Origin: Halorientalis sp. LT38 | GTDB lineage: Archaea > Halobacteriota > Halobacteria > Halobacteriales > Haloarculaceae | Assembly: GCF_037031225.1 (NCBI RefSeq) | Contig: NZ_JAYEZN010000001.1 | Location: forward strand, 3,286,001-3,350,000 | Direction of reading: 5' to 3' | Length of the DNA: 64,000 nt | In this document: piece after piece, positions 16,284 through 23,629 of the stretch | Layout of the letters: every line of letters starts with the position of its first letter | How positions within the stretch are numbered: the first letter of the stretch is position 1 | Program-made: the position numbers and the translations under genes | Notes under the pieces: generated by a model | What the model saw: the letters and a program-made list of their open reading frames with translations, nothing else | Databases searched by the model: none | Told to the model about the DNA's origin: nothing

Positions 16284-18452
16284 TCACTGCCCGGGCCGGT
16301 CGACGTCCCGGACCTCGAACCGGGCGCCGCCGAGCGAGCCCTCGGTGGCCCGGAGCGACCAGCCGTGGGCGTCGGCGATGTCCCGGACGATGACCAGTCC
16401 GAGGCCGGTCCCGTCGCTGGCGGTCGAGTACCCCGAATCGAACACCCGATCGCGGTCCTCCGGCGGGATGCCGTCGCCGTCGTCCTCGACGTAGAACCCG
16501 GAGCCATCGCCGTCCTCCGCTCCGTCGATCGGGCCGACGGTCAGGGTGACCTCGCGGCCACCGTGGTCGACGGCGTTGCGGACGAGGTTCTCGAGGAGCG
16601 AGGCCAGCCGATCACGGTCGGCCAGCAGCGACCCGAGGCCCGCTTCGACCTGCAGGGTCGCGTCGTAGGTCTCCACGTTCTTCCAGGCGCGCCGGACCGC
16701 CGCCGCCAGGTCGAGAGGCTCCTGCTCGCCGGCGGTCTGTCCGTCCCGGGCCAGCGTCAGCAGGTCGTCGATCAGCCGCTCCATCCTGAGCGCCGATCGC
16801 TCGATGGCGTCGAGATCGGCCTCGTCGTCGCGCTCGCGGGCGACCTCGACTCGACCGAGGATGACGTTCAGGGGATTGCGAAGGTCGTGGGAGACGACGC
16901 CCGCGAACCGATCGAGGCGCTCGTTCTGCCGGCGCAACTGCTGTTCGCGGGCCTTCCGCTGGGAGATGTCCCGCACCACGCCCGCGGTGCCGCGGAACTC
17001 ACCGTCTGAACACAGGAGCGCCATGTTGTCCTCGCAGGGGATGTGCTCGCCGTCTTCGGTCAGCGCCTCCATCTCGAAGGTGGCCCGCGTCCGGTCTCCG
17101 CTCTCCAGCAACTCCGCGATGAGCGCGGTGGCGGTCTCGACGTCCTGCTCGCGCATCACCTTGCTGACGTGCTCGCCGAGCAACTCCGACTCGTCGTAGC
17201 CCGTCACCGACAGCAGGGCGTCGTTGACGAACGTGATCCGTCCCTCCTCGTCGAGCGTGTAGACGGCGTCGCCGACCGCCTCGACGATCGTCTGGTACTG
17301 GACGAGTTCCTCCTCGCGGGCCAGCCGGTCGCTGATGTCGCGGGCGACGCCGGCGATGGCGACGGTGTCGCCGTCTTCGCCGGTCAGTGGCGCGCCCCGG
17401 AACTCGAAGGGGAGCCGGTCGCCGTCCTCGGTGATGACCTCGGACTCGATCACGCTGCTGCCCGTCTCGACGGCGGTTCGGACCTGGCCCACGGCGTCGT
17501 CGTAGTACTCCGTCGGGATCAGGTCCCGGACCTCCATCTCCGCGAGTTCGGCGTCGGTATACCCCGTCACCGCACAGAGCTGATCGTTCCACCGGAGCAA
17601 CTCGCCCTCGAGCGAGAACACGAAGATGACGTCCTCCAGCGTGTCGAGGATCGTCTCGATGAACTCCTTGGTCTCGGCGAGTTCCCGTTCCTGGCGGCGG
17701 CGTTCGGTCACGTCCCTGACCGAGCCGAGGACCGCCCACTCGCCGTCGTAGGTCGTCGACTGGACGCTGAACTCCAGGTGTCTGGTCTCGCCGTCGGCCG
17801 TGACGATCTTGGCCTCGTAGGTGTTCGGCGCGTTCTCGCCGCGGCGGCGGCGCGCCCCGAAGGCCTTCACCCGTTCGCGGTCGTCGGGGTGGACGAGCTC
17901 CCAGATCTCCATCTCGTACAGTTCGTCGGCTTCGTACCCCGTGATCTCGGTGATCCGGTCGTTGACGAACAGGAACCGCGAGTCCTGGTAGATGTAGATG
18001 CCGTCGTGGCTGCGCTCGACCAGGATCCGGTAGCGCGCCTCGCGCTCCCGAAGTTCCTGCTCGGTGTCCCAGGCGTCGATGCCGGCCTCGATCGCCGCGC
18101 CGAGGTTCTCGACGGCCTCGTCCGCGTCCCGCCTGACGTAGTCGGTCACGCCCGCCCCGATGGCCGCGCTCGCCACCCGGTCGTCGGACTGGTCGGTCAC
18201 CATGATGACCGGGAACTCCGGATACTCGTCCCGGATCCGCTGGATCAGCGTGACGCCGTCGGACTCCGGGAGCTCGTAGGCCGTGACCAGACAGTCCACG
18301 TCCGGCAGCCGCGACACGGCCTCCGCGGCGCTGGTGACGGTCTCCACGGACACCGCTCCGTGCCGGGAGCACTGCGCCGTCGATCGGTCCAGCAGCCGCG
18401 GATCGGTCCCGACGCCGAGGACCGAACGCGACCCCTCAGAGGCGGCGTTCAT
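16284..18452 (-). CDS. Sensor histidine kinase with degenerate receiver and three PAS domains
   Basis: 722 residues, no membrane segment. Domain order: an N-terminal receiver-like domain (10-125), PAS1 (140-250), PAS2 (262-375), PAS3 (385-500), HisKA with phospho-acceptor His522 (SHDLRNPLN), and HATPase with N-box ENLVRNAVDHGG, G1 DDGDGIPPED and G2 GTGLGLVIV. In the receiver the phospho-acceptor Asp position is Ala58 (LVTAYELP), so it cannot be phosphorylated there and is probably a protein-interaction module. PAS stacks of this kind sense redox, light or small ligands in the cytoplasm. No response regulator is adjacent, as is common in haloarchaea. Confidence 0.9.
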   Translation of the reverse strand: MNAASEGSRSVLGVGTDPRLLDRSTAQCSRHGAVSVETVTSAAEAVSRLPDVDCLVTAYELPESDGVTLIQRIRDEYPEFPVIMVTDQSDDRVASAAIGAGVTDYVRRDADEAVENLGAAIEAGIDAWDTEQELREREARYRILVERSHDGIYIYQDSRFLFVNDRITEITGYEADELYEMEIWELVHPDDRERVKAFGARRRRGENAPNTYEAKIVTADGETRHLEFSVQSTTYDGEWAVLGSVRDVTERRRQERELAETKEFIETILDTLEDVIFVFSLEGELLRWNDQLCAVTGYTDAELAEMEVRDLIPTEYYDDAVGQVRTAVETGSSVIESEVITEDGDRLPFEFRGAPLTGEDGDTVAIAGVARDISDRLAREEELVQYQTIVEAVGDAVYTLDEEGRITFVNDALLSVTGYDESELLGEHVSKVMREQDVETATALIAELLESGDRTRATFEMEALTEDGEHIPCEDNMALLCSDGEFRGTAGVVRDISQRKAREQQLRRQNERLDRFAGVVSHDLRNPLNVILGRVEVARERDDEADLDAIERSALRMERLIDDLLTLARDGQTAGEQEPLDLAAAVRRAWKNVETYDATLQVEAGLGSLLADRDRLASLLENLVRNAVDHGGREVTLTVGPIDGAEDGDGSGFYVEDDGDGIPPEDRDRVFDSGYSTASDGTGLGLVIVRDIADAHGWSLRATEGSLGGARFEVRDVDRPGQ

Positions 18453-18473
18453 GGCGTTCGGATTGCTACACGA

Positions 18474-18485
18474 ATACTTTAATCT
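18474..18485 (-). promoter_or_regulatory. TATA-like box for the histidine kinase
   Basis: The minus-strand sequence GATTAAAGTATT is centred about 27 nt before the ATG at 18452, inside a locally AT-rich patch. Confidence 0.5.
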
Positions 18486-18594
18486 TTAACGTAAAACTAT
18501 CGAAACCTTCCGGCCAGAATCGAGCGGCGGTCGCGCCGACGAATCGACCGTCGAAATCGCAGCAAAATCGCGGACGAGATTGGGCCGGCTGGCC

Positions 18595-19464
18595 TCAGAG
18601 GATGTCTTCGACGTGGTCGGCGACTTCCTCGGGGGTGTCGCCGACGGGGGTGCCGGCGTTCTCCAGCGCGTCGATCTTCGATTGCGCGGTCCCGGTCCCG
18701 CTCCCGGAGACGATGGCACCGGCGTGGCCCATCCGCTTGCCCGGCGGGGCCGTCCGGCCGGCGATGAAGCCGACGACGGGCGTGTCCATGTTGGCGGCGA
18801 TGTACTGGGCCGCCTCCTCCTCGTCCTCGCCGCCGATCTCGCCGCACATGACGACGGCGTGGGTGTCGGGATCGTTCTCGAACAGTTCGAGGGCGTCGAT
18901 GAAGTCCGTCCCGATGATCGGGTCGCCGCCGATGCCGATGGCGGTGGTCTGGCCGATCCCTCGTTCGGTCAGGCTGTCGACGACCTGGTAGGTGAGCGTC
19001 CCCGACCGGGAGACGAACCCGACGTTGCCCTCCGAGAAGATGTTGCCCGGCAGGATGCCGAGTTTGGCGACGCCGGGGGTGATGACGCCGGGGCAGTTCG
19101 GGCCGACGAGGTGCGTGTCGGTCTCCTGCAGTTTGCGGTAGACCTTGCTCATGTCCTGTGTCGGGATGCCCTCGGTGATCGTCACCACGAGATCGACCGG
19201 GGCGTCGAGCGCCTCGAAGCAGGCGTCGCCCGCGAACGCGGGCGGGACGAAGACGACGGCCGCGTTGGCGTCCTCCTCGCGGGCCGCCTTGTCGACCGTG
19301 TCGTAGACGGGGACGCCGGCGACCTCCTGGCCGCCCTTGCCGGGGACCGCGCCGGCGACGACGTTCGTCCCGTAGTCGAGCATCTGTTCGGTGTGGAACT
19401 TCCCTTCTCCGCCCGTGATGCCCTGCACCACGACGCGGGTGTCTTCGTCTACTAGAACGCTCAT
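18595..19464 (-). CDS. sucD: Succinate-CoA ligase (ADP-forming) alpha subunit
   Basis: 289 residues, full length for SucD. The N-terminal CoA-binding Rossmann domain begins [21 protein letters not shown]. The [10 protein letters not shown] motif lies near residue 122, and the phosphohistidine is in GHAGAIVSG near residue 244. With SucC it interconverts succinyl-CoA and succinate with ATP formation in the TCA cycle. The start at 19464 overlaps the sucC stop by 4 nt (ATGA), so the subunits are translationally coupled. Confidence 0.97.
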   Translation of the reverse strand: MSVLVDEDTRVVVQGITGGEGKFHTEQMLDYGTNVVAGAVPGKGGQEVAGVPVYDTVDKAAREEDANAAVVFVPPAFAGDACFEALDAPVDLVVTITEGIPTQDMSKVYRKLQETDTHLVGPNCPGVITPGVAKLGILPGNIFSEGNVGFVSRSGTLTYQVVDSLTERGIGQTTAIGIGGDPIIGTDFIDALELFENDPDTHAVVMCGEIGGEDEEEAAQYIAANMDTPVVGFIAGRTAPPGKRMGHAGAIVSGSGTGTAQSKIDALENAGTPVGDTPEEVADHVEDIL

Positions 19465-20606
19465 GCTGAATCCTCCTCCGCGTACTGGACCGCGCGCTGG
19501 ACGGCGTCCTCCAGCGTCTTCTCGACGGTCACCAGATCCGTGTTCAGAATCTCCATGCCCTCCTCGGCGTTGGTCCCGGCGAGTCGGACGACGACCCGCT
19601 TGGGAATCTCGTCGAAGGCCTCCAGGGCCTCGTTGATCCCCTGGGCGACCTCGTCGCCGCGGGTGATCCCGCCGAAGATGTTGAAGACGACGGCGTCGAC
19701 GTTCTCGTCTGAGAAGACCATGTCCAGGGCGTTCGTGACGCGCTCGGCCTTCGCGCCGCCGCCGATGTCGAGGAAGTTGGCGGGTTCGCCGCCGTAGTGG
19801 TCGACCAGGTCCAGCGTCGTCATCACCAGTCCGGCGCCGTTGCCGATGATGCCGACGTTCCCGTCGAGGCGGACGTAGTCGAAGCCGTAGTCGTTGGCCT
19901 TGGCCTCGAGGTCGTCCTCGGCGGCGTCCTCCTGCATCTCGGCGAGTTCGGGCTGGCGGAAGAGGGCGTCGCCGTCGATGTTCATGACCGCGTCGGCGGC
20001 GATGACCTCGTCGTCGGCCGTGACCATGAGGGGGTTGATCTCGGCGTCGGCGCCGTCCTTGTCCTCCCAGAGGTCGTAAAGCGTCGAGAGCACGCCGGCC
20101 ACGTCGTTGGCGACCTCGCGGTCGACGCCGGCGTCGTAGACGGCCTTCCGGGCCTGGTAGGGGTGCATGCCGAACGCGGGATCGACGTGTTCCCGCGCGA
20201 TGGCGTCGGGGTCCTCGGCGGCGACCTCTTCGATGTTGACGCCGCCCCGGGTCGAGACCATGGCGACGGGCTCGCCCTCCCCGCGGTCCATCGTCACGCC
20301 GACGTACAGTTCGTTCGTGAAGTCGACGGCCTCCTCGACCAGCACGCGGTCGACGTGGTAGCCCTTGAGGTCCATGCCGAGGATGTTCTCGGCCGCCTCG
20401 CGGGCCTCCGCGGCGTCGTCGACCAGTTCGATCCCGCCGGCTTTGCCGCGCCCGCCGACCTGTACCTGCGCCTTGATCGCGACCGGGTAGCCGATGTCGT
20501 CGGCCGCCGCGACCGCCTCGTCGACGGTCTCGGCGAGCTTCGCGTCCGGGGTGGGGATGCCCGCGTCCGCGAAGACCCGTTTCGCCTGGTACTCGTGGAG
20601 CTTCAT
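19461..20606 (-). CDS. sucC: Succinate-CoA ligase (ADP-forming) beta subunit
   Basis: 381 residues. It begins [18 protein letters not shown], the ATP-grasp start typical of SucC. It has [18 protein letters not shown] for nucleotide binding, EINPLMVT for Mg2+ binding and [13 protein letters not shown] in the C-terminal ligase domain. The ATG at 20606 matches the family start; a TTG two codons upstream is unlikely. It is the first gene of sucCD. A TATA-like GCTTAAATCC sits about 33 nt upstream. Confidence 0.97.
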   Translation of the reverse strand: MKLHEYQAKRVFADAGIPTPDAKLAETVDEAVAAADDIGYPVAIKAQVQVGGRGKAGGIELVDDAAEAREAAENILGMDLKGYHVDRVLVEEAVDFTNELYVGVTMDRGEGEPVAMVSTRGGVNIEEVAAEDPDAIAREHVDPAFGMHPYQARKAVYDAGVDREVANDVAGVLSTLYDLWEDKDGADAEINPLMVTADDEVIAADAVMNIDGDALFRQPELAEMQEDAAEDDLEAKANDYGFDYVRLDGNVGIIGNGAGLVMTTLDLVDHYGGEPANFLDIGGGAKAERVTNALDMVFSDENVDAVVFNIFGGITRGDEVAQGINEALEAFDEIPKRVVVRLAGTNAEEGMEILNTDLVTVEKTLEDAVQRAVQYAEEDSA

Positions 20607-20634
20607 TACCAATCCGAATGGGCGCCCGCGACGC

Positions 20635-20644
20635 GCTTAAATCC
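20635..20644 (-). promoter_or_regulatory. TATA-like box for sucCD
   Basis: The minus-strand sequence GGATTTAAGC is about 33 nt upstream of the sucC ATG, the most AT-rich site in the expected interval. Confidence 0.4.
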
Positions 20645-20794
20645 ACCCGGTCCGTGCCCGGTTTGCAGTCGAATCGACAGGTCTACGCAGCGCGTCCGTC
20701 CGGTTTCAACCGTATTATTCGACGTAATGTCCACTTTCGAATGCGATAATTTGAACCGAAGATTCAATACGAACTAACCGGACGCTACACCTGT

Positions 20795-20843
20795 TGGCAC
20801 GTAACAGTGCCACACCCACCATCCCCACCCCGTTTCCCACCCG
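20795..20843. repeat. Hairpin plus C-rich element, copy A
   Basis: A perfect 6-bp inverted repeat TGGCAC-GTAACA-GTGCCA (20795-20812) is followed by a C-rich tract of CCCACC-like units. A second copy of the same design lies at 28490-28535. On the minus strand the tract has four runs of three or more G within about 30 nt, so a G-quadruplex is possible. It lies downstream of the zinc-ribbon gene on the minus strand. Confidence 0.5.
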
Positions 20844-20880
20844 TCTTCTCGCCCGCCGACTCCAAGGCCGGGCGAGGCTT

Positions 20881-21061
20881 TCAGTGACCGTCGCGAGTGT
20901 AACAATCCGGACAGCGCGGATAGCCCAGTGGCCCGTACGAGACGTCCGTCGAGCGTTCGCTCGCGCCGCAGTACCTGCACGTGAAATACGACACGCGGTC
21001 GTCAGACTCGGTCCCACCCGTCGCTTTCGATGGTCGTGTTGCTGGCACGTCTGATCCCCAT
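20881..21061 (-). CDS. Small zinc-ribbon protein with an apparent +1 frameshift at a UGAC stop
   Basis: From ATG 21061 the frame reads MGIRRASNTTIESDGWDRV and meets TGA at 21004-21002. In the +1 frame the sequence continues directly as DDRVSYFTCRYCG and ends CPDCYTRDGH at 20881. The joined product would be 59 residues with two Cys-x2-Cys knuckles of a zinc ribbon. By hand count, third-position GC is 15/19 in the first frame before the stop against 9/20 in the downstream frame over the same bases, and 31/40 in the downstream frame after it, so coding preference switches at the stop. A TATA-like box 28 nt upstream supports ATG 21061. It may be programmed frameshifting, a broken gene or a sequencing error. 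An internal GTG (20994) could give a 37-residue protein. Confidence 0.6.
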
Positions 21062-21084
21062 CGGACTACATGGACTCCAGACGG

Positions 21085-21094
21085 TTAGTTAATG
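21085..21094 (-). promoter_or_regulatory. TATA-like box for the zinc-ribbon gene
   Basis: The minus-strand sequence CATTAACTAA is centred about 28 nt from ATG 21061. It supports that start rather than the downstream GTG codons. Confidence 0.45.
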
Positions 21095-21122
21095 GCTGCC
21101 TACGCCGCCGTCGTGAGCGCGG

Positions 21123-21776
21123 TCACAGCTCTCCCGCCATCTGTTTTTCGCGCATCACCCTGTAGAGGAGGTACCCGAGACTGACGATGGCCGCGATGAC
21201 CGCGAGCAGGAGGGTGACCCAGCCACCGACGAAGCCCAGGGGCCCGAGCAGGTCGGTGTAGCGAAAGAGGCCGTTGAACGCGAACGCCACGGCGCCGACT
21301 GCGCCGTTGACCGCGCCGACGGTCATCGGCTGGGGCCACCGGATGTAGACGACCCCCATGAGCGCGAGGACGAGCCCGAGCCCAAGCAGCCCCTGCGAGC
21401 GATTCGTCTCCGTCCCGACGCTCGGCCGCTCGAAGGCCCGGACGTGGTAGCGCTCGCTCCCGTCCTCGATGCGGTAGACGTTGCCCGCGATGCCGACCGC
21501 CTGTTCCTCGTCGACGAACGCGAACTCCTCTGGGCGGTTCTCGTTCCCGTGGAAGACCGTCCGCCCCGAGTCGGCGGCGCGAGCCTCGTCGAGCAGTTCC
21601 TGCGCCCGCGGCGACAGCTCGGCGTACGTGTAGTTCGCCGCGGGTGTCCCGTCGTAGTCTTCGAGCACCCGGACCTCGTTGACCTCGTCCGGGTTCTGGA
21701 AGACGAGCAACGGGTTCGCGAGCAACAGTGCTGCGACGACGAGGAGACCCAGCCCGAGCACCCGACGGTCGTCCAT
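21123..21776 (-). CDS. Membrane protein of unknown function, about four TM helices
   Basis: 217 residues. TM1 (about 6-27) is followed by an extracytoplasmic domain (about 28-125) with YTYAEL and a Glu/Arg-rich central part. Three TM helices then follow (about 130-147, 155-172 and 178-203), and the short cytoplasmic tail ends REKQMAGEL. A GTG four codons upstream could also start it; the ATG at 21776 is preferred because the next residues run straight into TM1. I do not recognise the family. It diverges from tfb, sharing a 138-bp intergenic region. Confidence 0.75.
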   Translation of the reverse strand: MDDRRVLGLGLLVVAALLLANPLLVFQNPDEVNEVRVLEDYDGTPAANYTYAELSPRAQELLDEARAADSGRTVFHGNENRPEEFAFVDEEQAVGIAGNVYRIEDGSERYHVRAFERPSVGTETNRSQGLLGLGLVLALMGVVYIRWPQPMTVGAVNGAVGAVAFAFNGLFRYTDLLGPLGFVGGWVTLLLAVIAAIVSLGYLLYRVMREKQMAGEL

Positions 21777-21879
21777 TCTCGTTCCCACAAATTCAAGTCC
21801 GCCGACGTAAGTGTTTCGTGAACCCCTCAGACGGCCGTTGACGGGGGTCGTGCGACACTGTCACAACCGAGGCGAAGGA

Positions 21880-21889
21880 GTTAAATATG
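21880..21889 (+). promoter_or_regulatory. TATA-like box for tfb
   Basis: GTTAAATATG is centred about 31 nt upstream of the tfb ATG at 21915, preceded by a purine-rich GAAGGA stretch where a TFB-recognition element would lie. A second AT-rich patch (CTATATAAG, 21902-21910) lies too close to the start to act for a leaderless mRNA. Confidence 0.4.
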
Positions 21890-21914
21890 CTCCTGCTTGT
21901 TCTATATAAGAACG

Positions 21915-22883
21915 ATGGTTCGTCCGAGTCGCCAGCGGGAGCGTGAGCAGGATCAAGCGACTGAAAAGGAGACCGGGGAGGACGAGGAGATGCAGAGCTG
22001 TCCGGAGTGTGAGTCGGCAAACCTGGTGTCCAGCGCAGACGGGGGTGAGATCGTCTGCGAGGACTGCGGCCTGGTGATCGAGGAGGAGAACATCGACCGG
22101 GGGCCGGAGTGGCGCGCGTTCAACCACAGCGAGCGACAGAGCAAGTCCCGCGTGGGCGCGCCGACGACACAGACGATGCACGACAAGGGGCTGACGACCC
22201 AGATCGACTGGAAGGACAAGGACGCCTACGGCCAGTCCCTGTCCTCGGAGAAGCGGAGCCAGATGCACCGGCTCCGGAAGTGGCAGGAGCGCATCCGGAC
22301 GAAAGACGCCGGCGAACGCAACCTGCAGTTCGCCCTCTCCGAGATCGACCGGATGGCGTCGGCCCTCGGTGTGCCGCGCTCGGTCCGGGAGGTCGCCTCG
22401 GTGATCTATCGGCGCGCGCTCAACGAGGACCTCATCCGCGGCCGCTCGATCGAGGGCGTCGCGACCTCGTGTCTGTACGCCGCCTGCCGCCAGGAGGGCA
22501 TCCCGCGCTCCCTCGAGGAAGTCTCGGACGTCTCCCGCGTCGACCAGAAGGAGATCGGCCGGACTTACCGCTACGTCGCCCAGGAACTCAGCCTGAAGAT
22601 GGAGCCGGTCGACCCCAAGCAGTACGTCCCGCGCTTCGCCTCGGACCTGAACCTCTCGGAGGAGGTCCAGTCCAAGGCCAACGAGATCATCGACGAGACC
22701 GCGGAGAAGGGCCTGCTCTCGGGGAAGTCTCCGACGGGCTACGCCGCCGCGGCCATCTACGCCGCCTCGTTGCTCTGCAACGAGAAGAAGACCCAGCGCG
22801 AGGTCGCAGACGTCGCCCAGGTCACCGAGGTCACCATCCGGAATCGCTACCAGGAACAGATCGAAGCCATCGGCGTCCGCTGA
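21915..22883 (+). CDS. tfb: Transcription initiation factor TFB (TFIIB family)
   Basis: 322 residues. The N-terminal zinc ribbon CPEC...CEDCG (about residues 26-48) is followed by the B-finger/linker with [11 protein letters not shown] and two cyclin-like repeats (about 125-210 and 220-310). The second repeat contains the [14 protein letters not shown] core and the DNA-recognition helix near [14 protein letters not shown] bridges TBP at the TATA box to RNA polymerase and sets the start site. Haloarchaea usually have several TFBs with overlapping roles; which one this is cannot be told from sequence alone. The ATG at 21915 precedes a polar N-terminal extension (to residue 22). Confidence 0.96.
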   Translation: MVRPSRQREREQDQATEKETGEDEEMQSCPECESANLVSSADGGEIVCEDCGLVIEEENIDRGPEWRAFNHSERQSKSRVGAPTTQTMHDKGLTTQIDWKDKDAYGQSLSSEKRSQMHRLRKWQERIRTKDAGERNLQFALSEIDRMASALGVPRSVREVASVIYRRALNEDLIRGRSIEGVATSCLYAACRQEGIPRSLEEVSDVSRVDQKEIGRTYRYVAQELSLKMEPVDPKQYVPRFASDLNLSEEVQSKANEIIDETAEKGLLSGKSPTGYAAAAIYAASLLCNEKKTQREVADVAQVTEVTIRNRYQEQIEAIGVR

Positions 22884-22895
22884 CGCCGCCGATTC

Positions 22896-23627
22896 TCAGT
22901 CGGCCGTCGAAACGTCCTCCGCCGCGGGTTCCGCGTCGGCCTCGGTCGCCTCACCGCCGACGACGGCGTCGACCGCGCGCCAGTTGAGCGCGATCAGGCC
23001 GAACCCGACCTTCGCGACCACGTCGATGTAGGTCACGACCAGCGCCTGCGTCTCCAGGTCCATCGCCCCGATCCCGCTCGGCGCGAGGATCCAGATGACG
23101 GGATAGACGAGCCACAGGACGGCGACGAAGTTCAGCAGCGTCCGGTGGATCCCGGCGGTCCCCTCGTCGCGCTCGCGGACCGCGTCGGTAACCGGGCCGT
23201 AGAGCAGCCAGAGCACGCGGCCGAAGGTCAGCCCGCCGACGGCGAACAGCGTCCACTTCGCGGGCCCGGAGACGATCGCACCGGCCAGGCCGAAGAGGAT
23301 GGTCGCAGCCTGGAAGCCGACCAGTTCCCAGAGCCGTCGGCCGCTCGCCCCGGCGATAATCGCCAGGAAGGCCACGTGCATCGGGGTGGTCAGCAGCCAG
23401 TCCACGTACCGGACGACGTACACCGTGTGGCCGTTGCTCCCGGAGACCGTCCCGAAGCCGACCGTCAACAGCGCGTAGGCGACGGTGGCGATACCGCCGA
23501 CGCCCACGAGGAGCCAGTCCTCGCGGGCCGTTTCGCCGGGGACGCGCCACAGCGCGTACCCCATCGCGAGCGTTCCGCCGATCATGCCGAGGGTTCCGAG
23601 CTGGAACCAGAGTGTGATGTTCTGCAT
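22896..23627 (-). CDS. sop2: Sensory rhodopsin II (phoborhodopsin)
   Basis: 243 residues, seven TM helices. The retinal Schiff-base Lys206 lies in YIDVVAKVGFG. The counter-ion is Asp76 (RYVDW) with Arg73. The position of the bacteriorhodopsin proton donor Asp96 is Phe87, as in sensory rhodopsins, so it should not pump efficiently. Tyr175 (VYPVIW) and Tyr200 match the SRII residues that contact HtrII or its relay. The residue before the Lys is Ala205 where Natronomonas SRII has Thr204. It is encoded directly after htrII, 2 nt apart, which is the classic transducer-receptor pair for blue-light avoidance. Confidence 0.92.
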   Translation of the reverse strand: MQNITLWFQLGTLGMIGGTLAMGYALWRVPGETAREDWLLVGVGGIATVAYALLTVGFGTVSGSNGHTVYVVRYVDWLLTTPMHVAFLAIIAGASGRRLWELVGFQAATILFGLAGAIVSGPAKWTLFAVGGLTFGRVLWLLYGPVTDAVRERDEGTAGIHRTLLNFVAVLWLVYPVIWILAPSGIGAMDLETQALVVTYIDVVAKVGFGLIALNWRAVDAVVGGEATEADAEPAAEDVSTAD

Positions 23628-23629
23628 GG

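Noticed and set aside
16072-16287. 71-codon minus-strand frame between the zinc finger and the kinase genes
   Set aside because: Arg/Pro/Thr-rich composition without a fold-like pattern, no promoter, and overlap with the end of the kinase gene. Treated as non-coding.
20607-20880. Possible tRNA or mobile element in the AT-rich stretch before sucC
   Set aside because: No cloverleaf, no TTCGAAT-type T-loop and no terminal repeats found. Only the hairpin/C-rich element is recorded.
20715-21054. Longer frames on both strands over the zinc-ribbon locus
   Set aside because: They have Arg/Ser-rich shadow composition. The Cys-x2-Cys ribbon with GC-ending codons is in the other minus frame.
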